NCBI GenBank assembly: GCA_965200685.1
Contig: OZ241379.1
Coordinates: forward strand, 744,001 to 808,000
Source of the DNA: Bin5 sp965200685
Lineage (GTDB): Bacteria > Chloroflexota > Anaerolineae > Caldilineales > Caldilineaceae
Direction: 5' to 3'
DNA length: 64,000 nucleotides
The translations under genes and the position numbers were made by a program. Below the pieces are notes generated by a model. The model saw only the letters and a program-made list of their open reading frames with translations. It searched no databases and had not been told where the DNA came from. Below are positions 52,702-59,615 of the stretch, piece after piece (positions within the stretch are counted from its first letter, which is position 1; every line of letters begins with the position of its first letter).

Positions 52702-53154
52702 CTACCCGCCGCCGACCAGCCGCAGAAACTGCACCAGGGCAGCCACGAGGAGGGCAATGACTGCAGTGGTCCCAATTCCTAGCAACCATTTGATCCAACG
52801 CATATCAGATTTGACGTCTGTTAGCTCTATTTGCACAGACTTAATATCAGACTGCACAGACTTAATATCAAACTGCACAGACTTAATATCAGACTGCACA
52901 GACTTAATATCAGACTGCACAGACTTAATATCAGACTGCACAGACTTAATATCAGACTGCACAGAGTCTATAGCCTTCTCTACGCCTGCCTGCGTAGCAC
53001 TATGCCTATCTATAGAGCGTACAGAGTTTTCAATCTTTTCATCCAGCCGCGAGAGCTTTTCCCTATCCTGCACCTGGGCAACCGTCAAGGCCTGTACCTT
53101 TTCCCTATCCTGCGCCACCTCTTCACGCGTGGCCCACTGCGTATCTACAGCCAT
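52702..53154 (-). CDS. Coiled-coil/TM protein, module 2 (six heptad repeats)
   Basis: The 150-residue product begins MAVDTQWATREEVAQDREKV, then KLSRLDEKIENSVRS, a run of heptads of type SVQSDIK encoded by six 21-bp DNA repeats, DVKSDMRWIKWLL and a C-terminal TM helix (TTAVIALLVAALVQFL). The perfect seven-residue periodicity predicts a long parallel coiled-coil rod anchored in the membrane. A G6 tract lies 3 nt before the ATG. The last codons GGG-TAG lead in frame into the gene at 52414. Confidence 0.75.
   Translation of the reverse strand: MAVDTQWATREEVAQDREKVQALTVAQVQDREKLSRLDEKIENSVRSIDRHSATQAGVEKAIDSVQSDIKSVQSDIKSVQSDIKSVQSDIKSVQFDIKSVQSDIKSVQIELTDVKSDMRWIKWLLGIGTTAVIALLVAALVQFLRLVGGG
52833..52958. 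repeat. Six tandem 21-bp repeats in module 2
   Basis: The unit GCACAGACTTAATATCAGAC+T (plus strand) occurs six times, with one base change in the second copy. It encodes SVQSDIK heptads on the minus strand. The homologous site has three copies in module 3 and none in module 1. Confidence 0.9.
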
Positions 53155-53163
53155 AATCCCCCC

Positions 53164-53394
53164 TTATCCCTGTTCAGAAGCTCTGCGCCGGTGCCGGTGC
53201 AACAGGTTGCGAATGTAGCCACCCTGCCACTCCGTGTTGTTCCTGGTACGATACCCTAAATCATTCAACAGGTCGGCTATCTGTACAGAGTTACGCCCTG
53301 CCTTCGTTTCCCTGTCTATCAATCCTAGGATTTCCTGCTCGGTAGGGTCTTTCTGAATCTCACCAGCCACAAGCCGGTAGCCATAACGAATCAA
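53164..53394 (-). CDS. Recombinase-domain-like small protein, module 2
   Basis: The 76-residue protein is almost identical to that of module 1 (Arg instead of His in TKAGRNSVQIA). It starts only at TTG 53394 and is in the same phase as the coiled-coil gene that ends 57 nt upstream with TAG. The ~345-bp block covering this gene and the end of the upstream gene repeats 750 bp away with about one difference, a very recent duplication. Confidence 0.6.
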   Translation of the reverse strand: MIRYGYRLVAGEIQKDPTEQEILGLIDRETKAGRNSVQIADLLNDLGYRTRNNTEWQGGYIRNLLHRHRRRASEQG

Positions 53395-53451
53395 CTTTCT
53401 ACCCTTGCCTTGTGGATTGCTTGACTGTTCCTTAACTGGGTGGCCAGCCGC

Positions 53452-53976
53452 CTACCCGCCGCCGACCAGCCGCAGAAACTGCACCAGGGCAGCCACGAGG
53501 AGGGCAATGACAGTAGAAAAGCCGATAGACAGCAGCCACGTTATCCAGCGCAGAGATGCCTTGACGCCTGCTTGTTCTATTTGCACAGACTTAATATCAG
53601 ACTGCACAGACTTAATATCAGACTGCACAGACTTAATATCAGACTGCACAGAGTCTATAGCCTTCTCTACGTCTTCTTTCGTAGCACTATGCCTATCTAT
53701 AGAGCGTACAGAGTTTTCAATCTTTTCATCCAGCCGCGAGAGCTTGTCCCTATCCTGCGCCTGGGCAGCTGTCAAGGCCTGTACCCGTTCCCTATCCTGC
53801 GCCACCTCTTCACGCGTGGCCCACTGCCTATCTATAGAGCGTACAGAGTTTTCAATCTTTTCATCCAGCCGCGAGAGCTTTTCCCTATCCTGCACCTGGG
53901 CAGCCGTCAAGGCCTGTATCTTTTCCCTATCCTGCGCCACCTCTTCACGCGTGGCCCACTGCGTATCTACAGACAT
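53452..53976 (-). CDS. Coiled-coil/TM protein, module 3 (duplicated N-terminal block, three heptad repeats)
   Basis: From ATG 53976 the product has 174 residues: two copies of a 45-residue block (QWATREEVAQDRE, LTAAQVQDREKLSRLDEKI, ENSVRSIDR), then ATKEDVEKAID, three SVQSDIK heptads, KASLRWITWLL and a C-terminal TM helix shared with module 2. A G9 tract sits just before the ATG, longer than the G6 of the other modules. The longer reading from 54048 overlaps the upstream gene and is not used. Confidence 0.75.
   Translation of the reverse strand: MSVDTQWATREEVAQDREKIQALTAAQVQDREKLSRLDEKIENSVRSIDRQWATREEVAQDRERVQALTAAQAQDRDKLSRLDEKIENSVRSIDRHSATKEDVEKAIDSVQSDIKSVQSDIKSVQSDIKSVQIEQAGVKASLRWITWLLSIGFSTVIALLVAALVQFLRLVGGG
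53583..53645. repeat. Three tandem 21-bp heptad repeats in module 3
   Basis: Three exact copies of the same 21-bp unit as at 52833-52958. Confidence 0.9.
53691..53960. repeat. 135-bp tandem duplication within module 3
   Basis: 53691-53825 and 53826-53960 are direct 135-bp repeats with a few differences. They encode the duplicated 45-residue coiled-coil block, so length change kept the reading frame. Confidence 0.8.
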
Positions 53977-53989
53977 AATCCCCCCCCCT

Positions 53990-54274
53990 TTATCCCTGTT
54001 CAGAAGCTCTGCGCCGGTGCCGGTGCAACAGGTTGCGAATGTAGCCACCCTGCCACTCCGTGTTGTTCCTGGTACGATACCCTAAATCATTCAACAGGTC
54101 GGCTATCTGTACAGAGTTACGCCCTGCCTTCGTTTCCCTGTCTATCAATCCTAGGATTTCCTGCTCGGTAGGGTCTTTCTGAATCTCATCAGCCACAAGC
54201 CGGTAGCCATAACGAATCAACTTTCTACCCTTGCCTTGTGGCCACTGTTCTGCTTGCTTCTCTTCAGTCGCCAT
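53990..54274 (-). CDS. Recombinase-domain-like small protein, module 3 (full length)
   Basis: The 94-residue product is the only copy with a proper start: ATG 54274 with GGAG 8 nt upstream. It begins MATEEKQAEQWPQGKGRKLI, followed by the shared RYGYRLVADEIQKDPTEQE and QIADLLNDLGYRTRN, EWQGGYIRNLLHRHRRR. It overlaps the HNH gene end by 11 nt, suggesting coupling. It is probably the parent of the truncated copies in modules 1 and 2. DNA binding is inferred. Confidence 0.68.
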   Translation of the reverse strand: MATEEKQAEQWPQGKGRKLIRYGYRLVADEIQKDPTEQEILGLIDRETKAGRNSVQIADLLNDLGYRTRNNTEWQGGYIRNLLHRHRRRASEQG

Positions 54275-54682
54275 AGTCTATCTCCACTGAATCACAGCCG
54301 GCCAAAACTTCACGAATCGCCCTGGCCTCTTCCCTGTCCATACTCAACCCCCACTTCCTCTTGACATCCCGGACCGTGGCCCTATCCTCTACAGGCCTGG
54401 CGCACAGCCCTGAATCGTGCGCTTCACTGCGCGCCACTATGTGCTCAATATCAGTCTCTCTTGTGGATTCAAAGTAACGCCCACTGTACGGTTCATAGAT
54501 ACGGCCACCCTGCTGCGCCACAATGGCCGCCTCTAGAGATTGGCTATACCGGTAGTCATCGCTATCGTATTCAGAACAGCGCACCTCTTCAGAGATACGA
54601 ACGCCGGCCAGGGCATCAACACCCCCCCGATGAATGGCAAGAACAGGGTAAAGAGGATCAGCGTCCCGGAAATCAAACTCAT
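54264..54682 (-). pseudogene. Secreted HNH-type protein, out of frame at a G7 tract
   Basis: ATG 54682 (AAAGGA 7 nt upstream) encodes a signal-like MSLISGTLILFTLFLPFIGG. At the G7 tract (54622-54628) the frame is one base short. The other frame continues VDALAGVRISEEVRCSEYDS, YRYSQSLEAAIVAQQGGRIY and TRETDIEHIVARSEAHDSGL to DSVEIDYGD. With one extra G the product would be 139 residues. The EHIVARSEAHDSGLC signature belongs to a family of secreted HNH/DUF1524-like nucleases. The usual downstream part with the second half of HNH seems to be deleted after GLCARP, so even the in-frame form may be inactive. As sequenced only a ~49-residue hydrophobic peptide is made. Confidence 0.65.
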
Positions 54683-54709
54683 TGGCAGTTCCTTTCGGTT
54701 GGTGTTGGC

Positions 54710-54732
54710 AATCAAGAGACTTTCTCTTGATT
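54710..54732. promoter_or_regulatory. Palindrome B in the leader of the minus-strand array
   Basis: AATCAAGAG-acttt-CTCTTGATT has the same 9-bp arms as palindrome A at 51130. It lies between the promoter and the ATG at 54682. Confidence 0.55.
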
Positions 54733-54738
54733 TTGGAA

Positions 54739-54775
54739 AGTGTACTTATATATAGACACGAATTGATAAAGAAGT
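54739..54775 (-). promoter_or_regulatory. Promoter of the minus-strand module array
   Basis: On the minus strand TTGACT is followed after about 18 bp by TATATA (within CTATATATAAG), just upstream of palindrome B. Coordinates are approximate to a few bases. Confidence 0.55.
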
Positions 54776-54936
54776 CAAGGGGCAGTATGTACGGATTCAC
54801 AATCCTTTTTGCGATTGCAAGGCCGGGTATAAGAAGCCGTCTAGTTATGCAATCTGTACAGATTGGCTACCCTATCGCTTCATTCCTTTGGTCGGCTTAT
54901 TGTGTCACGCCTAGTGTTTCACAGGGGGGTATGGCT

Positions 54937-55089
54937 ATGCTATGTCCTCATCTGGTCTACTGCCAGACGGTGCGGGAGGAGTTGTCAAGTGTCAAGTACG
55001 ATACGCTTTGGTTAAAGCGGTTGTTCTGGGTTGGGGTTGTGGCTGTTCTGATTCCTCTGTTCCGTGATTTGTTGGGGTTTCTGCCATAG
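54937..55089 (+). CDS. Short TM protein related to the coiled-coil family C-terminus
   Basis: The 50-residue frame from ATG 54937 (or 54931) follows a G6 tract like those before the module coiled-coil genes. It reads MLCPHLVYCQTVREELSSVK, then YDTLWLKRLFWVGVVAVLIP. The SVK...L(R/K)W-TM arrangement matches the ends of the module proteins, so it looks like a truncated orphan copy. A longer frame from 54682 runs through the divergent leader and is less likely. Confidence 0.45.
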   Translation: MLCPHLVYCQTVREELSSVKYDTLWLKRLFWVGVVAVLIPLFRDLLGFLP

Positions 55090-55149
55090 GCAGCAGTTCG
55101 GACAAAAAAGGGGTGTGCTTATGGCAGATGTGTTGTATAGCGAGAAAGT

Positions 55150-55173
55150 CACTGTCTATAGGCCACTGGGTTT
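55150..55173. repeat. Right copy of the 24-bp direct repeat
   Basis: CACTG-T-CTATAGGCCACTGGGTTT, one mismatch from 50967-50990. It lies between the last island ORF and the 3' end of trpA. Confidence 0.6.
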
Positions 55174-55242
55174 AGAGATTTTACGCCACCGCCTTTGCCG
55201 GCTGCGAACTCATTTCAGCGGACACAGAGATGGTATCGCACT

Positions 55243-56058
55243 TCAGGCGGACCCTCCCGCCTGCTTGTGGCTGCCGGCCGCGAGCTCCTGGGCCAGGGCT
55301 CGCACAGCGGCGATGCTGTTCGCGGCCGCGGCTGCCTTCACCAGCGCAGAGCCAACAATGACACCCTCGGCTATCTCCGCCACCTTTGCAGCCTGTGGGC
55401 CACTGCTGATGCCAAAACCGACAGCCAGAGGTAGATCTGTATGATGGCGCACCCGTTTGACAAATCCCAACAGATCCGCTGGCAGTTCCTCACGAGCACC
55501 AGTAATACCGGTCACACTGACGAGATAAATGAAGCCGCTGGCGTGCCGGGCCACGGTTTTTATCCGTTCTTCAGTACTGGTGGGGGCAAGCAGATAGATT
55601 GTGGCCAGCCCCGCTTTGCGGCAAGCAGGTTCGAGCAGTTCCGATTCGCCCGGCGGTAGATCGGGGACGATCAGCCCATCCATGCCAGCCTCGGCCGCAT
55701 CCGCAACAAAACGTTCTTCACCGTAGGCCAGAATCGGATTGTAGTAGCTCATAGCACAGAAGGGCTTGCTCACACCTTGGGCCCGTAGCTCACGTACCAT
55801 TTGTAGACAATCGGCGACGGTCGTACCGCCGACGAGAGCCGCGTACGTAGCGGACTGAATCGTCGGCCCATCAGCCAGGGGATCGCTATGGGGAATGCCG
55901 ATCTCAAAAAGATCCGCGCCGGATTCCGCCAGGGCAGCGATCACCTCCAGCGATGTCTGACGACTCGGATAGCCCATGGCATGATAGGGCATAAACGCAG
56001 CCCTTCCCGACCGCTTCAGATCCCGCAAAACCTGTTGGATGCGTTCGACTCCATTCAT
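55243..56058 (-). CDS. trpA: Tryptophan synthase alpha subunit
   Basis: The 271-residue TIM barrel cleaves indole-3-glycerol phosphate and channels indole to TrpB. The catalytic Glu is in ADLFEIGIPHSDPLADGP and the catalytic Asp in GLIVPDLPPGE. YLVSVTGITGAREELP and LPLAVGFGISSGPQAAKVAE form the phosphate-binding loops. The stop of trpB is 3 nt upstream of its start, so the pair is co-translated. The Ala-rich C-terminus ends GSHKQAGGSA, close to the island boundary. Confidence 0.97.
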   Translation of the reverse strand: MNGVERIQQVLRDLKRSGRAAFMPYHAMGYPSRQTSLEVIAALAESGADLFEIGIPHSDPLADGPTIQSATYAALVGGTTVADCLQMVRELRAQGVSKPFCAMSYYNPILAYGEERFVADAAEAGMDGLIVPDLPPGESELLEPACRKAGLATIYLLAPTSTEERIKTVARHASGFIYLVSVTGITGAREELPADLLGFVKRVRHHTDLPLAVGFGISSGPQAAKVAEIAEGVIVGSALVKAAAAANSIAAVRALAQELAAGSHKQAGGSA

Positions 56059-56061
56059 TTT

Positions 56062-57309
56062 CTATTCTCCACCAATCGTCTTCATTGCCGTGCCCAAATC
56101 CTTGTCACCCCGTCCGCTAAGATTGACGAGAATGATCTGATCTTGCGCCATCTGTGGGGCCAGTTCCAGCACGTAACCGATGGCGTGAGCACTTTCCAAA
56201 GCAGGGATGATCCCTTCTAGCTGGCATAGAGCTTTGAACCCCTCCAGAGCCTGGATGTCTGTACAATAGGTATATTCGGAACGACCTACATCCCGCAGCC
56301 AGGCGTGCTCCGGCCCAACGCTCGCGTAATCTAGGCCAGCGGAAATTGAGTGGGTGAGGGCGATCTGCCCATCATTGTCCTGCAGGACATAGCTCTTGGT
56401 GCCCTGTAGGACCCCGAGACGGCCTAGGTTTGGATCAGCGAAACGGGCGGCGTGTTTGCCGCTTTCAATGCCGTAGCCGCCGGCCTCCACACCCACAAGG
56501 CGAACACTTTCCTCCTCCAAGAAGGGATGGAAAATACCGATAGCATTGCTGCCACCACCCACACAGGCTACGATTACATCAGGCAAGCGTCCGGGGCCGC
56601 CTTGGGTCGTGTCTTGCATCTGGGTGTGGGCTTCGCGGCCAATAACCGACTGGAAGTCCCGCACCATAGCCGGGTAGGGGTGGGGCCCGAGGGCACTGCC
56701 CAGCAGATAGTGGGTCGTTTCCACATGCGTGACCCAATCGCGGATCGCCTCGTTGATGGCATCTTTTAGGGTCTGGGAGCCACTGTCCACCGCCCGCACT
56801 TCTGTGCCCAGCAACTGCATCCGGAAAACATTTGGTTTCTGACGTTCCATATCAACAATGCCCATATAGACAATACATTCGATGCCTAATAGCGCAGATG
56901 CGGTGGCCGTGGCGACGCCATGCTGGCCGGCCCCAGTTTCCGCTACGATACGTTCTTTGCCCATTTTGCGCTTCATCAAGAGGGCTTGGCCTAGGGCATT
57001 GTTGATTTTGTGCGCGCCAGAGTGGGCCAGATCTTCGCGTTTCAGGTAGATTTGCGCGCCGCCCAGATGCTCGCTCAAGCGTTGAGCATAGGTGAGCGGA
57101 GTCGGACGGCCTATATAAGTATGCTGTAAGTGGGCCAATTCCGCCATAAATTCTTGATCATTGCGGGCCTGTAGGTATGCTTCTTCTAGCTCATCCAGCG
57201 CGGGCATGAGCGTCTCCGGCACATATTTGCCGCCGTACGGCCCGAAACGACCTGTTTCGTCCGGGAGCGCGCCATAGTTGACAGATGTTCGTGTAGTAGC
57301 GAGGGTCAT
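56062..57309 (-). CDS. trpB: Tryptophan synthase beta subunit
   Basis: The 415-residue PLP enzyme has FGPYGGKYVPETLMPALDEL and the PLP lysine in LAHSGAHKINNALGQALLMK. AETGAGQHGVATATASALLG and CVGGGSNAIGIFHPF form the phosphate-binding glycine loop. ATG 57309 is preferred (GAGGAA 5 nt upstream, conserved N-terminus MTLATTRTSVNYG); upstream in-frame starts overlap aroE. It condenses indole with serine in the TrpA2B2 complex. Confidence 0.97.
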   Translation of the reverse strand: MTLATTRTSVNYGALPDETGRFGPYGGKYVPETLMPALDELEEAYLQARNDQEFMAELAHLQHTYIGRPTPLTYAQRLSEHLGGAQIYLKREDLAHSGAHKINNALGQALLMKRKMGKERIVAETGAGQHGVATATASALLGIECIVYMGIVDMERQKPNVFRMQLLGTEVRAVDSGSQTLKDAINEAIRDWVTHVETTHYLLGSALGPHPYPAMVRDFQSVIGREAHTQMQDTTQGGPGRLPDVIVACVGGGSNAIGIFHPFLEEESVRLVGVEAGGYGIESGKHAARFADPNLGRLGVLQGTKSYVLQDNDGQIALTHSISAGLDYASVGPEHAWLRDVGRSEYTYCTDIQALEGFKALCQLEGIIPALESAHAIGYVLELAPQMAQDQIILVNLSGRGDKDLGTAMKTIGGE

Positions 57310-57341
57310 TGGTTCCTCAAATTGAAATGGTGAAAGGTTGC

Positions 57342-58229
57342 TCATGTACGGTCGAAGAGAATATTGGCGGCCTGCTGCATGATATCTAGGGGCGCGGTTT
57401 CGCCGGTCCACGTTTCCCAAGCGATGGCCCCTTGATAGACGAGCATGCCTAGGCCGCCTATGACCATAGCACCATCTGTGGAGGCAAGCTGTAACAGCCG
57501 GGTCACCGCTGGGGTGTAGACCAGGTCATAGACGACCTGATCCTCCCGAAACTCCACATTCTCCTCCCAAGGCAAGCCTTCGACATGGGGGTCCATCCCC
57601 AAAGAGGTGCAGTTGATGATCAGATCAGCCGTCTGCGCGCTGGCCCTTACATCATCAGGGAATGAAGTGCCGCGAATGCAGATCTCTGGGAAGTAAGATT
57701 GCATTGTTGCGGCCAGATCTACGGCCTTGGCAAGCGTACGGTTGAGTATGGTAACTGAATGGGCACCAGCTGCGGCCAGCCCATAAACGATTGCCCTAGA
57801 TGAGCCGCCGGCCCCAATAACAGCCACCTGTTTGCCAGCAGGGTCTACTGCATGCGCCTGCAGATCAGCGATGAAACCGGCCGCATCGGTATTGTCGCCG
57901 CTGAGCTGGCCATCCTCATCAACGACGATTGTATTGACCGCACCAATCGCCGCGGCTGCCGGAGTCCAGTGGTCCAGATGAGGCATGACGGCCTGTTTGT
58001 AGGGGACCGTCACATTGGTCCCCCGTAAGCCGAGGGCTGCCAGGCCAGCGACAGCCTCTTTGACCCGCCCCGGCGGGACCGGAAAGGCCACATAGCGCCA
58101 GTTCATCCGCCGGGCAACAAAGGCTGCATTGTGCATCTGTGGGCTGATCGAATGGCCTACGGGCCAGCCCAGCAGGCCGACAAGTGTCGTGCTGCCGCTA
58201 ATGTCCGTGGGGCGGATTGTTCGGTCCAT
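57342..58229 (-). CDS. aroE: Shikimate dehydrogenase
   Basis: The 295-residue NADPH-dependent enzyme has the shikimate-binding LLGWPVGHSISPQMHNAAF, the catalytic Lys in GTNVTVPYKQAV, Asp in SGDNTDAAGF, the Rossmann glycines in VAVIGAGGSSRAIVYGLAAAG, an NRT nucleotide-specificity motif and a GLGMLVYQGA end. Its ATG overlaps the aroA stop (TAATG), showing coupling. The length is normal. Confidence 0.96.
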   Translation of the reverse strand: MDRTIRPTDISGSTTLVGLLGWPVGHSISPQMHNAAFVARRMNWRYVAFPVPPGRVKEAVAGLAALGLRGTNVTVPYKQAVMPHLDHWTPAAAAIGAVNTIVVDEDGQLSGDNTDAAGFIADLQAHAVDPAGKQVAVIGAGGSSRAIVYGLAAAGAHSVTILNRTLAKAVDLAATMQSYFPEICIRGTSFPDDVRASAQTADLIINCTSLGMDPHVEGLPWEENVEFREDQVVYDLVYTPAVTRLLQLASTDGAMVIGGLGMLVYQGAIAWETWTGETAPLDIMQQAANILFDRT

Positions 58230-59551
58230 TATTTCTCTGGCCGCTCCCTCTCTTGTACGTTCACACCTAAGGCTTGCAAAGTCGCCTCAAAACCGGGGAA
58301 ACTGTCCGCGGTTACATGTGCATTGTAGATCGTGGTCTCGCCTTTGGCAATCAAGCTGGCTACTGCTAGGGCCATGGCCAGCCGGTGGTCCCCATGGCTG
58401 TCAACGTCTGCGCCGTGAAGTTGCGTTGGCCCATCCACCATGAAACCGTCTGGGGTCTCTTGGATCTTGGCCCCCATTTTTTGCAGTTCAACGACGGTCG
58501 TGGCTATGCGGTCCGTCTCTTTTACACGCAGTTCTTGGGCATCACGCACAATCGTGCGGCCTTCCGCTTGGGTGGCGGCCACAGCCAGAACCGGCAGCTC
58601 GTCGATCATCGTAACAATCTGCTCGCCCCCGAACTCCATACCCCGCAGCCCACCGCCGCTGATTACCAGAGTCGCCATCGGCTCACCGCCTTGGCTTGTG
58701 CGATCTGTGTAGCGGATAGAGGCCCCCATTTCACTGAGAGCATCAACAATGCCCGTGCGGGTCTCGTTGATGCCCACATCAACAATCGTCAGGGCGCTAT
58801 CTGGCTGGGCAGAGGCGGCCACCAACAAAAATGCAGCCGATGAGATATCGCCCGGGACTGTAATGTCCAGAGGCTGCAGCGGGGTTTGGGGGCGTTCGCT
58901 ATGGATCGTGTCGCCCAGGGCAGTGACCGGCGCGCCCATTGCCCCCAACATCCGCTCCGTGTGGTCCCGCGCTGGCCCCGGCTGACGCACGACAGTCAGG
59001 CCATGGGCGTACAGGCCAGCCAAGAGGAGGCAACTTTTCACTTGGGCACTGGCTACCGGCATCAGGTATTCAATGGACTTCAAGCGACTCGGCACAACGG
59101 TCAAGGGGGCGTATTTGCCATTTTGCCGCCCGAAGACCTGGGCCTGCATCAAATGCAGGGGGTCGACGATCCGGTCCATCGGTCGGCCCCGAATCTGAGC
59201 TGTACCGTTGAGGATACTGGGGAACTGCTGCCCGGCCAGCAGACCTGCCATCAGGCGCATTGTCGTGCCGCTATTGTCGCAGTCGAGTACGTTTTCCGGC
59301 TCCTTCAGTCCATTGAGGCCAACGCCGTGGACTACCAATCGTGTGTTGCTGATGTCAATGCGTACACCTAGTGCCCGCATGATGCCAACCGTGGCCCGAC
59401 AGTCATGGCCATTGAGAAAGTTACGAATATACGTGCGCCCTTCGGCAATCGCCCCGAAGATCACCGCGCGGTGGCTGATGGATTTGTCCCCGGGCACGCT
59501 GCATTGCCCCTGTAAGGGCTGGTCGCCACGGATGGTGAGGATATCGGCCAT
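58229..59551 (-). CDS. aroA: 3-phosphoshikimate 1-carboxyvinyltransferase (EPSP synthase)
   Basis: The 440-residue inside-out barrel enzyme joins PEP and shikimate-3-phosphate. Signatures are CSVPGDKSISHRAVIFGAIA, DCDNSGTTMRLMAGLLAGQQ, RGRPMDRIVDPL, the active-site Asp/Glu in IDELPVLAVAATQAEGRT, LRVKETDRI and SHGDHRLAMALAVASLI. The PEP-binding loop reads CDNSGTT where most homologues have a Gly before Asn, a possible natural variation affecting PEP-analogue binding (inference). It lies between tyrA and aroE. Confidence 0.96.
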   Translation of the reverse strand: MADILTIRGDQPLQGQCSVPGDKSISHRAVIFGAIAEGRTYIRNFLNGHDCRATVGIMRALGVRIDISNTRLVVHGVGLNGLKEPENVLDCDNSGTTMRLMAGLLAGQQFPSILNGTAQIRGRPMDRIVDPLHLMQAQVFGRQNGKYAPLTVVPSRLKSIEYLMPVASAQVKSCLLLAGLYAHGLTVVRQPGPARDHTERMLGAMGAPVTALGDTIHSERPQTPLQPLDITVPGDISSAAFLLVAASAQPDSALTIVDVGINETRTGIVDALSEMGASIRYTDRTSQGGEPMATLVISGGGLRGMEFGGEQIVTMIDELPVLAVAATQAEGRTIVRDAQELRVKETDRIATTVVELQKMGAKIQETPDGFMVDGPTQLHGADVDSHGDHRLAMALAVASLIAKGETTIYNAHVTADSFPGFEATLQALGVNVQERERPEK

Positions 59552-59615
59552 GGGTACTCCCTCTGTGATTCAGTCTGGTGGGCCGCTGTAGCGGCGATAT
59601 ACTGGATTCTTCCTA

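Noticed and set aside
52831..53259. Plus-strand ORF with repeated HRLNIRL units
   Set aside because: It is the antisense reading of the 21-bp heptad repeats; the minus strand has the starts, coiled-coil pattern and TM helix.
54682..54936. N-terminal part of a 135-codon plus-strand ORF at 54682-55089
   Set aside because: It runs through the promoter and palindrome of the opposite strand; only the end after the G6 tract resembles a real protein.
57310..57420. Longer trpB reading overlapping aroE
   Set aside because: ATG 57309 has a good ribosome-binding site and the conserved N-terminus; the extension is the aroE 3' end in another frame.
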